Made by a program: the position numbers and the translations under genes. Below are positions 53,657 through 62,820 of a stretch of 64,000 nucleotides of DNA, piece after piece (positions within the stretch are counted from its first letter, which is position 1; every line of letters begins with the position of its first letter). Under the pieces are notes generated by a model. It saw nothing but the letters and a program-made list of their open reading frames with translations, was not told the origin of the DNA and ran no database searches. The DNA is from JAFGVL01 sp963662245 (GTDB taxonomy: Bacteria; Bacteroidota; Bacteroidia; Bacteroidales; Paludibacteraceae), in NCBI GenBank assembly GCA_963662245.2, contig CAXXVQ010000001.1:297452-361451 (forward strand), in the 5' to 3' direction.

Positions 53657-56600
53657 ATGAAATTAAATAGATTTATATACCAACCAGTTTTGTCAACCTC
53701 AATATCAATCCTAATAATTATTTTAGGATTGATTGGGTTGTCATCACTTCCAATCACTCAATACCCGGATATTGCCCCACCAACGATTACTGTGTCGGCA
53801 ACATATACTGGTGCAAATGCTCAAACTGTCCTAAATACAGTAATTGCACCCCTAGAAGAACAAATCAACGGGGTGGAAAATATGACATACATTACTTCTA
53901 CTGCTACAAATGACGGTGTTGCAACTATTAATGTGTACTTCAAACAAGGTACAGACCCTGATATGGCTGCGGTGAATGTGCAAAACCGTGTAACTAAAGC
54001 TCAAGGTTTATTACCATCGGAAGTTACAAAAGTTGGGGTTACTACATCCAAAAAACAATCGAGCATGCTATTTAGCTTTGCTATTTATAGTGAAGATGAT
54101 AGCTACAACCTACCGTTCTTGGAAAACTACATGGATATTAACCTGATTCCTGAAATCAAACGGATCAACGGTGTAGGTGAGGCCCAAGTAATGGGAAGTA
54201 GCTACGCAATGCGCATTTGGCTAAAACCAGAAGTTATGGCAGAACACCACATGATTCCTTCTGATGTCACATCTGCTTTAAATGAACAAAATATTGAGGC
54301 TGCCCCAGGACAATTTGGAGAACAAGGAAAACAATCGTTTCAATATATTTTGCGTTACAAAGGACGCTTAGCTTCTGAATCTGAATTTGAGAATATCGTA
54401 ATTAGCGCATCGCCTGATGGAGAAATTCTTAGACTTAAAGACATTGCAAAAGTAGAATTAAACCGCCTAACAAATAGTATTGGAAGTAGAATCAATGGTC
54501 ATAACGGTGTTCAATGCATGATTTACCAAATTGCGGGTTCAAACGCTAACGAGATTATTGGGAATATTCAATCTTACTTAGACAAAGCTCAAAAAGATTT
54601 CCCTAAAGGGATAAAACAGGTTGAACTTTTAAATGTAAACGATTTCTTATATGCATCAATATGGGAAGTAATAAAAACACTACTTGAAGCCTTTTTATTG
54701 GTGTTTATTGTAACTTATATTTTTCTTCAAAATCTAAGATCAACACTTATACCAACCATAGCTATTCCAGTAGCTCTGATTGGTACATTCTTTTTCTTAT
54801 GGATTTTTGGGTTTAGCATTAACTTACTTACTCTATGCGCATTAGTACTTGCTATTGCCATCGTAGTAGATGATGCCATCGTGGTAGTTGAAGCTGTACA
54901 AGCAAAACTTGACCAAGGATATAAATCTGCTCGTCAAGCATCAGCAGATGCTATGGAAGAAATATCTGGAGCAATTATATCTATCACATTGGTAATGATG
55001 TCAGTATTTATTCCTGTTAGCTTTATTAGTGGTACATCTGGAATATTTTACAGACAAATGGGATTAACGATGGCTTTCGCTATTGCTATTTCAGCTTTGA
55101 ATGCCTTGACTTTGAGTCCTGCCCTATGTGCAATTTTCCTTAAACCGGAAAAACATGATAATAGCGACAAAAGAACTTTAGTACAACGCTTTCATGAAAA
55201 TTTCAATCAGAATTTCAATAGAATCAGCAATAAATACAAAAGTGGTGTTGTCTTCTTTATCAAAAACAAAAAAATTAGTGCCATTGCTGTAATTATAGCT
55301 CTAGTTCTTTTTGGCTTGCTATTAAAATTCACTCCTACAGGTTTAGTTCCAAATGAAGATCAAGGTGTTTTATTCGGAATTGTGACTATGCCAACAGCAA
55401 CTTCACTTGAAAACACTGAAAAAGAAATGCATAAGCTAGATAGTTTAATTGCTAAAACACTTGGCATTGCAGCTCGTTCTGAAGTTAGCGGTATCAACCT
55501 AATTGATGGTAGAGGAACTACAAATGGTATGTTTATTTGTAAACTAAAACCTTGGGAGGAACGCAGCAAAGGAGAAAGCTTAGATGCAATTCTTGGTTAT
55601 CTATATGCGAATACTCCCCGAGTAAGTCAAAATGCAAGAGTAATGTATTTTGCTCCACCTATGATTCCTGGTTATAGTGTGACAAACGGATTTGAAGTAA
55701 TGTTACAAGACAAAACCGGTGGTGATATAAACAAGTTTAACCAAGTATCTAAAGAATTTATAAACAAGTTAAATGCGCGTCCTGAAATTGCTGTAGCTCG
55801 TACTTCATTCAATCCAAATTTCCCACAATACATGGTTGATATCAATGTTGAACAATGCAAAAAAGCAGGAATTAGTCCTGATGTAATTTTAGCAACACTT
55901 CAAGGATATTATGGAGGTATTTATGCTTCAAACTTCAATCGATTTGGAAAAATGTATCGTGTAATGATTCAAGCAGATGCAGACTACAGAGCAAATCCGG
56001 AAAGCTTGAATAAAATCAAAATTAGAAACGGAAGCGAAATGGCTCCAATTACTCAATTTGTCAACTTGCGTAAAGTTTATGGACCAGATAACTTAAGCCG
56101 ATTTAACTTGTATACATCAATAAATATTAATGGATCCGCTGCTGAAGGATACAGTTCTGGTGAAGCTATTCAAGCAATCAAAGAGGTTGCAAATGACTTG
56201 CCAATTGGCTATGGTTATGAATTTGCAGGTATGACTCGTGAAGAAGATAGTAATGGAACAAATTCTACAACAATCATCTTGGGGTTAGTACTTGTATTTA
56301 TTTACATCCTGCTAAGTGCACAATACGAAAGTTATATTTTGCCTATTGCCATCTTACTATCAGTTCCATTCGGTTTAGCAGGTACTTTCTTATTTGCCAA
56401 TATGATGGGAGCAGAAAACAATATTTACCTGCAAATTGCAATGGTAATGCTTATAGGACTTTTAGCGAAAAACTCAATTCTGATTGTACAATATGCAATA
56501 GAAAAGCGCCGACACGGACTTGACATCACCAAAGCTGCTATTGAAGCTGCAGGCATGCGTTTACGCCCAATCTTAATGACATCCTTTGCGCTTATCGTTG

Positions 56601-56830
56601 GGTTACTACCAATGATGTTTGCACACGGAGTTGGTGCTAATGGTAATAGTACATTAGGTTCTGGCGCTGTAGGTGGAATGCTTATCGGTATGATTTGTCA
56701 AATATTTATCACTCCGGTATTATTTGTCGTATTCCAAAAAATACAAGAACGCTTCACTCCTATGCAATGGAATTTAGAGCAGTTTGACGAAGATGCATCA
56801 GATTTACATAACAGAAAACATACGAAATGA
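53657..56830 (+). CDS. RND efflux pump, HAE1 family (AcrB type)
   Basis: A 1057-residue inner-membrane drug/proton antiporter. N-terminal FIYQPVLSTSISILIIILGL and PITQYPDIAPPTITVSATY are typical of the hydrophobe/amphiphile efflux family. The proton-relay acids are the two Asp in AIAIVVDDAIVVVEAVQ (helix 4) and the Lys in GLLAKNSILIVQYA (helix 10). Twelve membrane helices and two large periplasmic loops are present. It overlaps the downstream gene by 4 bp (ATGA). Confidence 0.97.
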   Translation: MKLNRFIYQPVLSTSISILIIILGLIGLSSLPITQYPDIAPPTITVSATYTGANAQTVLNTVIAPLEEQINGVENMTYITSTATNDGVATINVYFKQGTDPDMAAVNVQNRVTKAQGLLPSEVTKVGVTTSKKQSSMLFSFAIYSEDDSYNLPFLENYMDINLIPEIKRINGVGEAQVMGSSYAMRIWLKPEVMAEHHMIPSDVTSALNEQNIEAAPGQFGEQGKQSFQYILRYKGRLASESEFENIVISASPDGEILRLKDIAKVELNRLTNSIGSRINGHNGVQCMIYQIAGSNANEIIGNIQSYLDKAQKDFPKGIKQVELLNVNDFLYASIWEVIKTLLEAFLLVFIVTYIFLQNLRSTLIPTIAIPVALIGTFFFLWIFGFSINLLTLCALVLAIAIVVDDAIVVVEAVQAKLDQGYKSARQASADAMEEISGAIISITLVMMSVFIPVSFISGTSGIFYRQMGLTMAFAIAISALNALTLSPALCAIFLKPEKHDNSDKRTLVQRFHENFNQNFNRISNKYKSGVVFFIKNKKISAIAVIIALVLFGLLLKFTPTGLVPNEDQGVLFGIVTMPTATSLENTEKEMHKLDSLIAKTLGIAARSEVSGINLIDGRGTTNGMFICKLKPWEERSKGESLDAILGYLYANTPRVSQNARVMYFAPPMIPGYSVTNGFEVMLQDKTGGDINKFNQVSKEFINKLNARPEIAVARTSFNPNFPQYMVDINVEQCKKAGISPDVILATLQGYYGGIYASNFNRFGKMYRVMIQADADYRANPESLNKIKIRNGSEMAPITQFVNLRKVYGPDNLSRFNLYTSININGSAAEGYSSGEAIQAIKEVANDLPIGYGYEFAGMTREEDSNGTNSTTIILGLVLVFIYILLSAQYESYILPIAILLSVPFGLAGTFLFANMMGAENNIYLQIAMVMLIGLLAKNSILIVQYAIEKRRHGLDITKAAIEAAGMRLRPILMTSFALIVGLLPMMFAHGVGANGNSTLGSGAVGGMLIGMICQIFITPVLFVVFQKIQERFTPMQWNLEQFDEDASDLHNRKHTK

Positions 56831-58194
56831 AAAAACTAATTATAATAACCGTCACTTCTGTATTACTGTCAGCCTGCAATATTTATAAAAAATATGAACG
56901 ACCTCAAGTAGATACTCAAGACTTATATCGTACGGAAAATCAAACAAAACAAACAGCTGACAGCTCAAATCTTGGTCAAATCGCTTGGCAAGAAATGTTT
57001 ACTGACAGTGACTTACAAAATTTAATTCAACAAGGTTTAAACAAAAATGCTGATCTACAAATAGCAATGAAGCGCATGGATCAAGCTAAAGCTTCACTAA
57101 TGGCAGCAAACTGGGCTTTTACACCACAAGTAGCATTAGCCCCAAATGGAGCTATATCAAACTTTGATGGCAATGAAAACAAAACATATGCAGTGGCACT
57201 TACAGCTAGCTGGCAAGTACCTTTATTTGGAGGATTACTGAACTCCAAACGAGCAGCAAAAGCCGGAGTTGAACAAAACCTAGCATACAAGCAAGCAGTT
57301 CAAACACAATTAATCGCAAGTATTGCAACTCAATACTATACTTTAGTTAAGTTGGATAAAGAGCTTGAAATAATGGAGCAAACAATCACAACTTGGGGTG
57401 AAAGCATTGAAACTATGCGTGGATTAAAAGCTATTGGAATCACTAACGAGGCAGGAATTGCGCAAAGTGAAGCAAATTACTCTGCAGTAAAACTTTCCAA
57501 GCTAGCTCTTTTAGAACAAATAAAAGAAATTGAAAATGCGCTTTCAATTACCATTGGACAAGTACCTCAAAAAATTGCTAGAGGGAAATGGAAAGATGTA
57601 AATCTACCTAATGAAATCTCAACAGGAGTAGCTTTGGATTTATTGGCAAACAGACCAGATGTAAAACAAGCTGAAATGTCATTAGCTTCGGCATATTATG
57701 CAACGAATATCGCTCGTTCAGCTTTTTACCCCAATATCTCAATAAATGGATCAATGGGTTGGACAAATAACGCAGGAGGAATGATTGTTGATCCAGCTAA
57801 GTTTTTAGAATCAGTTGCGGGTTCACTTACACTTCCATTATTAAGCAGAGGAGGTCTTAAAGCAAACTTACGAATCAGCAAAGCAGAACAAGAAATTGCA
57901 TTGACTACTTTCCACCAAACTCTTTTAAATGCGGGAGCTGAGGTTAGTAATGCGCTATCACAATACAATACAGCAACGGCAAAAGAAATTGAACGAAATA
58001 TTCAAATTGAGAAACTAGAATACTCGGTAAAATACACTCAAGAGCTATTCAAATTATCATCATCTACTTACTTGGAAGTTCTAACTGCTCAACAAGGATT
58101 GTTAAACGCTCAACTTTCTGAAACCGATGATTATTTTGAAAAAATATCATCAATTATCCAATTATACCAAGCTCTTGGTGGTGGGGTAAATTAA
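56827..58194 (+). CDS. Outer-membrane efflux channel lipoprotein (OprM/NodT type)
   Basis: A 455-residue lipoprotein (lipobox LSAC at residue ~17) of the TolC superfamily. Typical segments are YERPQVDTQDLYR, WQEMFTDSDLQNLIQQGLNKNADL, LDLLANRPDVKQAEMSLASA and YLEVLTAQQGLLNAQ. It supplies the outer-membrane exit duct of the tripartite pump. Translation is coupled to the pump gene by overlap. A strong terminator follows. Confidence 0.95.
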   Translation: MKKLIIITVTSVLLSACNIYKKYERPQVDTQDLYRTENQTKQTADSSNLGQIAWQEMFTDSDLQNLIQQGLNKNADLQIAMKRMDQAKASLMAANWAFTPQVALAPNGAISNFDGNENKTYAVALTASWQVPLFGGLLNSKRAAKAGVEQNLAYKQAVQTQLIASIATQYYTLVKLDKELEIMEQTITTWGESIETMRGLKAIGITNEAGIAQSEANYSAVKLSKLALLEQIKEIENALSITIGQVPQKIARGKWKDVNLPNEISTGVALDLLANRPDVKQAEMSLASAYYATNIARSAFYPNISINGSMGWTNNAGGMIVDPAKFLESVAGSLTLPLLSRGGLKANLRISKAEQEIALTTFHQTLLNAGAEVSNALSQYNTATAKEIERNIQIEKLEYSVKYTQELFKLSSSTYLEVLTAQQGLLNAQLSETDDYFEKISSIIQLYQALGGGVN

Positions 58195-58216
58195 TTATTG
58201 TGAATGAACTTTACCT

Positions 58217-58252
58217 AAAGGGGCTGTCCTATACTTTTTGGACAGCCCCTTT
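58217..58252 (+). terminator. Terminator of the RND operon
   Basis: A 13-bp perfect stem AAAGGGGCTGTCC / GGACAGCCCCTTT with a 10-nt loop and a long T-run. The stem word is shared with the 49.9-kb terminator. Confidence 0.92.
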
Positions 58253-58257
58253 TTTTC

Positions 58258-58569
58258 TCAATATTTTGAATCAACTTCTTTTGTCAAACAATTAAGATAA
58301 ATACATTCATTCACATTAACATCCTATATTTTACTGAAAATGAATCAATAAACTAAAAAATGTAATGAATAAGTCTATACTTGAAAAAAGTAAAACTAAT
58401 AAGATTGTTAGAATCACCAGCACAATTAAAAGTATAGAAATGAAAATACTTTTAAAAGGAATACTATATTTATGTACAGTTATTTTTATTGAATTAAAAA
58501 CAGCAAAACCACAACACAAGCAACTAATTATCTAGCCAATATACTCATATAAAAAAACTGTTAAAAAGA
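58258..58569. other. Gene-free AT-rich stretch
   Basis: Between the RND terminator and the next promoter I see no RNA gene, repeat or convincing coding sequence. A 56-residue frame at 58365-58535 is possible but has nothing to support it. Confidence 0.5.
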
Positions 58570-58599
58570 ATTGTTTTTTCAAACATATAGATATATTTG
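58570..58599 (+). promoter_or_regulatory. Promoter of the 407-residue lipoprotein gene
   Basis: ATTG (58570-58573), an 18-bp spacer and TATATTTG (58592-58599), 32 bp before ATG 58632. Confidence 0.65.
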
Positions 58600-58631
58600 T
58601 AAATCCAAATAAAACTAAAAAAATTACACTT

Positions 58632-59855
58632 ATGAAAAAATTATTTAAAAATCTGCTGTTCTTATTTATTGCAGCATCAACAATTACAATGGTATCTTGT
58701 AATAAAGATGATGACGACAAAGAACCATCAGGAGCTGCTCTTAACACATTAACTCCGGATGAACAAAAAGAAAATTTACAAGACATTGGTTCTAGTGTAT
58801 TGAGTGAACTAAATGCGAGTGACTACAGCTCTACAACCCAAGCTCTTACTGATTTCATGCAAATTGCGCCAAGTACTGATGCATTCACAACTGCAAGCTC
58901 TCTTAAAAAAATCATTTCAACCACAGATTTAGCTGAGGTTAGCACAATGAAAGCTGAATTAAGAAGTGCTTCTGGTTACTATACAGACCAATATGCTACA
59001 TTTACTTATAACAGTAATACAGGAAACTGGGACGAAACAGTAAATTCAGGTGCATTAGTTTATGCTTTCACAAGCGGAGGGCAAACTGCAAAAATGACAA
59101 TGACTGTTTCTTCTGACTACTACTCATTTGTAGATGATGTCGAAACAGTATATATTCCTAAAAAAATCAACTATACTCTAACTTTAGGAACTGCTACTCT
59201 TATGTCATATACTGGAACAGTTTCAAAATTCGACAAAAATGCAGGTTATGTAACAATGACAAACACATTGACTGTAAATAACCTAACTTGGTATGCAAAT
59301 ACAGATGTTAATCCTTCAAGTAGTTCATTTGAAGCTGGAGTGAAAAAAGGTTCAACAACTTTAATCTCAGGTTCAACAACAATCGCTGGTTCTGGAATGA
59401 CAACAGGTGCTTCTGTTAACGCAAGTACAGTTAAAACAGCATCAGTAAAAATGAACTTAATGGATCAAATGTTCTTTACTGTTGCATGTAATGATGTTGC
59501 AAGTTTTTCAAGCAAAATGGATGAAGTTGATGCCAACTATCCAGAAGACGAAACTACTTGGTGTCGTCCTGAAGGTTACTATAAAGAAACGGCAGCTGCT
59601 TATAACTCTTACTTAACAGCTTATTTCAACTTTGACAACTCAACTACTCAAGCAGGAACTTTGTATTTTGATTACATCTATGATATTGAAGAGTACACTT
59701 ATTACACATTTGATAACTCAGAAATCATCCCAGGAATCCAATTTACTGATGGATCAAAATACAAATACTACGATTATTTCAACCAAAATAATTTTGCAAG
59801 CTTCTTTACTAGTTTAAATGAATTTACTAACCAACTAATGGGTGGTGTACAATAA
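58632..59855 (+). CDS. Unrecognised Bacteroidota lipoprotein
   Basis: A 407-residue lipoprotein: signal peptide with lipobox MVSC followed by NKDDDDKE, an acidic stretch like the surface-export signals of Bacteroidota lipoproteins. The mature chain begins with helices (NLQDIGSSVLSELNASD) and continues as a Ser/Thr-rich beta protein (YTLTLGTATLMSYTGTVSKF, TSASVNAS-like stretches). I recognise no domain. It is a single-gene unit just upstream of a TonB-type receptor pair and may be exposed on the outer membrane (inference). Confidence 0.78.
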   Translation: MKKLFKNLLFLFIAASTITMVSCNKDDDDKEPSGAALNTLTPDEQKENLQDIGSSVLSELNASDYSSTTQALTDFMQIAPSTDAFTTASSLKKIISTTDLAEVSTMKAELRSASGYYTDQYATFTYNSNTGNWDETVNSGALVYAFTSGGQTAKMTMTVSSDYYSFVDDVETVYIPKKINYTLTLGTATLMSYTGTVSKFDKNAGYVTMTNTLTVNNLTWYANTDVNPSSSSFEAGVKKGSTTLISGSTTIAGSGMTTGASVNASTVKTASVKMNLMDQMFFTVACNDVASFSSKMDEVDANYPEDETTWCRPEGYYKETAAAYNSYLTAYFNFDNSTTQAGTLYFDYIYDIEEYTYYTFDNSEIIPGIQFTDGSKYKYYDYFNQNNFASFFTSLNEFTNQLMGGVQ

Positions 59856-59876
59856 TTATTTTAATAATTCTAAATA

Positions 59877-59905
59877 AAAAGGGTGAGTTTTGGCTCACCC
59901 TTTAT
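59877..59905 (+). terminator. Terminator between the lipoprotein and the TonB receptor gene
   Basis: AAAGGGTGAG / CTCACCCTTT forms a 10-bp stem with a 6-nt loop ending in TTTATT. It closes only 7 bp before the receptor ATG, so it might also act as an attenuator or hairpin in the leader of the next gene. Confidence 0.65.
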
Positions 59906-59911
59906 TCGTTT

Positions 59912-61972
59912 ATGCACTTACCATCCTACTTTTTAATAACATTTCTACTGACATCTTTGTTTGCAATATCACAAACAGAAATAGACAGCATTGATAAATA
60001 CTTAAACCTTGATGCTGTAGAAATAGTAATTAAAGAAAACCCTCTCACTACAGTCAAAGACCAAGAATATTCCTTACGCTTAAAATCTCTAGATAGATTA
60101 CCTCAGTTTCTTGGTTCTACAGATCCAATTCGGACCTTCCAACTATTACCCGGAATCCAAACTACCGGTGATATAAGTGGCGGATTATTTGTTGAAGGCT
60201 GTAATCCATCTCACAATCTAATTCTACTTGACGATGCTCCCGTATATAACCCAACTCATTTAGGAGGGTTCTTTTCTGTTTTTAATAGTGATCATCTAGA
60301 GTCTTTTAATTTCAACAAAGATTACATTTCTCCAATTTATGGAGGAAGACTTGGAGGTGCTCTTTATGCAAACTCCATAAAAACAATTCCTAATGAAACT
60401 AAAACAGATGCAAATATTAGCCTTCTAGTATCAAATGCAACTACGCTCATTCCTCTTTCAAAGAAATCAATGTTATCTATATCTGGACGAATTTCGTATC
60501 TCAACCCTATACTTAACTTAATAAACTCCATACAAGAACAAAAAAGCTCAATTAATTATTCATTCTATGACATTAATGTTGGATATTTGTATAAATCAAA
60601 AAATGATGAATGGAAAATTAACTTCTACTCGGGAAAAGACGAAATGAATGTCACACAAGACAATTTCCAGATTAACGGCGAAATTGATTGGAGAAATTTA
60701 ATTGGATCAACAAATTGGAATCATAAATTTAACTCAAAAGACTTTCTATCTCAAACACTATATTATTCAAGTTTTGGTGATAATCTATCAATATCACTCA
60801 ACTCTTCTAATATCACTTTTATATCTAACATACAGGAAATTGGATATAAAAATTGCTACTCAAAACAGATTGAAAACATTAACTTTAAGATTGGATTAGA
60901 TTACAATCGTCGATTTTTCATTCCTCAATACTTAGATTATTCAGACTTAGGAAATGCCCAAAAAGAAGAAGCTGAAAATTATTCCGAAATGGGTGCTTTT
61001 ATTGAAGCCAACTTTAATCTCACAAAGAAACTATCAACACAACTAGGCTTTAGACAAAGCTTATATCTTTATAAAGACTCTTTATCAAAAACCGCAAACT
61101 ATACAAACCCGGAACCTAGACTTAATCTCAAATATAAACATAACAATACATTCTCCACAAACATTACTATACAACAACAAGTTCAATATATCAACCAGGT
61201 AATGACATCTGCAATTGGCTTCCCGTCAAATTTCTGGGTAGCCACAAATGAAAATATCCCTTATCAAAAGTCTCAATCAATAGCTCTAAGTGCAAACAAA
61301 AAAACAAGGAATCTTAACTATGAGTTTGTATCAAGTATCTTTTATAAAAAGCTTTATAATCAATTTGAATCATCTGGATATATAACCGATTTATTTCTTG
61401 GCAGCATAGATATACAAAATCGTTATAATACGGGAGATGGAGACAATTATGGAACAGAAATTTTAATTAAGAAAAATTCAGGTGACCTTACCGGATGGTT
61501 ATCTTACACATTAAGTTGGTCATGGAGAAATTTTGACAATATTAATGCAGGGAATCAAGTTCCATCAATAACTGATAGACGACATGATTTTAACTTAGTG
61601 GCAAATTATAACTTATCAAGCAAATGGGATTTTTCAGCTTGTTTCATTTTAGCGTCTGGAGTTCCGGCGACTTTTTCCGAAGGGATTTATATTATTGGAG
61701 AAATGGCTGTTAATCAATATCCGGATTATAACTCAAACAGACTACCTTGGTATCACAGACTAGACATTTCAGCAACTAGAAATTTAAAAATCAAATATTT
61801 TAAAACAAGTAAGCTAAATTTCTCAATTTACAATGTATATGGACGAAAGAATCCATTCTTATTTTCAACTGCTTTATTATATGATGAAGCGAATGGTCGA
61901 GTAAAAATACAAAGACATAGTCACTCTTTATATTCAATTATGCCAAGTATAGGCTTAAAAATAGGATTCTAA
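59912..61972 (+). CDS. TonB-dependent receptor-like outer-membrane protein, short N-terminus
   Basis: A 686-residue protein with a signal peptide (LTSLFAIS). The plug domain begins almost at once: LPQFLGSTDPIRTFQLLPGI, GGLFVEGCNPSHNLILLDDAPVYNPTHLGGFFSVF, then a predicted 22-stranded barrel ending in a typical IGLKIGF. Receptors paired with DUF4249 usually carry an N-terminal carboxypeptidase-regulatory-like domain; here it is absent. A clear TonB box was not found. Its stop overlaps the ATG of the next gene. The ligand is unknown. Confidence 0.87.
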   Translation: MHLPSYFLITFLLTSLFAISQTEIDSIDKYLNLDAVEIVIKENPLTTVKDQEYSLRLKSLDRLPQFLGSTDPIRTFQLLPGIQTTGDISGGLFVEGCNPSHNLILLDDAPVYNPTHLGGFFSVFNSDHLESFNFNKDYISPIYGGRLGGALYANSIKTIPNETKTDANISLLVSNATTLIPLSKKSMLSISGRISYLNPILNLINSIQEQKSSINYSFYDINVGYLYKSKNDEWKINFYSGKDEMNVTQDNFQINGEIDWRNLIGSTNWNHKFNSKDFLSQTLYYSSFGDNLSISLNSSNITFISNIQEIGYKNCYSKQIENINFKIGLDYNRRFFIPQYLDYSDLGNAQKEEAENYSEMGAFIEANFNLTKKLSTQLGFRQSLYLYKDSLSKTANYTNPEPRLNLKYKHNNTFSTNITIQQQVQYINQVMTSAIGFPSNFWVATNENIPYQKSQSIALSANKKTRNLNYEFVSSIFYKKLYNQFESSGYITDLFLGSIDIQNRYNTGDGDNYGTEILIKKNSGDLTGWLSYTLSWSWRNFDNINAGNQVPSITDRRHDFNLVANYNLSSKWDFSACFILASGVPATFSEGIYIIGEMAVNQYPDYNSNRLPWYHRLDISATRNLKIKYFKTSKLNFSIYNVYGRKNPFLFSTALLYDEANGRVKIQRHSHSLYSIMPSIGLKIGF

Positions 61973-62805
61973 TGAAACATTTCATAACACTCATAATATG
62001 CTTCATTGCTACAATCTTTACGGCATGTGAACCTGAAATGGACTTAAACACATATAACCCGGAAATAGTTGTTGAAGGCATTGTTGAAAATGGACGATTT
62101 CCAACTGTTATGCTTTCAATCACAATCCCTATCGACATGCAGCTTGATAGTGCAGAAATAGCGTCAATACCTATAACATGGGCTAAAGTAACTGTTAGTG
62201 ATGGAGAGAATGAGGAAGTGCTTACCGGTATGAGAAATAAAGAAAAGCTACTACAATTTGAATATCAAGCATTACATATGAGAGGCGAAACCGGCAAAAC
62301 ATATTCATTAAAAGTAGAATATTCAGGTAGAACTCTTACTGCTAAAACAACCATACCTGAAGATCCTAGTTTAGAGTATATAAAAACTGAAAAAGTTATA
62401 AACTCCGATTCATTATATTCTTTTTCTTGTAAAATAGAAAACCCTCAAGATTCTGATTACTATTTATTTCAAGTAAAGTTAGCTAATGACTCAGATGTAT
62501 TTAGACCTTGCTTCTTAGGTGCATATGAAAAATCAACTATTAACGAAAATCCAATACCAATATATAACTCTATAAGAATAGAAGAGGATTATTCTATTTA
62601 TTTTGATGCGAATAAAACATACATTGTAAAACTATGCAAAATAGGAAAAACAGAATATACTTTCTGGAAAGACTATTTTAATCAAATATTAGGAACAGCA
62701 AACCCTGTCTACCCTGTAACAAGTAACCTTCAATCAAATATTAATGGAGGTTTAGGCATTTGGTATGGCTGTGGGTCTAAGAACTATAGAATTGAAGCAA
62801 AATAA
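61972..62805 (+). CDS. DUF4249 lipoprotein
   Basis: A 277-residue lipoprotein (lipobox FTAC) of the DUF4249 family: PEIVVEGIVENGRFPTVMLS, ITWAKVTVSDGENEEVL, GKTYSLKVEYSGRTLTAKTTIP. The start overlaps the stop of the TonB receptor gene (TAATG), so the two are translationally coupled and likely work together at the outer membrane, as such pairs do elsewhere. The biochemical role of DUF4249 is not established. Confidence 0.9.
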   Translation: MKHFITLIICFIATIFTACEPEMDLNTYNPEIVVEGIVENGRFPTVMLSITIPIDMQLDSAEIASIPITWAKVTVSDGENEEVLTGMRNKEKLLQFEYQALHMRGETGKTYSLKVEYSGRTLTAKTTIPEDPSLEYIKTEKVINSDSLYSFSCKIENPQDSDYYLFQVKLANDSDVFRPCFLGAYEKSTINENPIPIYNSIRIEEDYSIYFDANKTYIVKLCKIGKTEYTFWKDYFNQILGTANPVYPVTSNLQSNINGGLGIWYGCGSKNYRIEAK

Positions 62806-62820
62806 CTCTGCATATAGTTA

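Noticed and set aside
58365..58535. 56-residue plus-strand frame with one hydrophobic stretch
   Set aside because: No promoter box, no recognisable family, and AT-rich DNA gives such frames by chance; kept only as a note.
59912..61972. Classification as a SusC receptor
   Set aside because: The partner is DUF4249, not SusD, and no SusC-type N-terminal domains are present.
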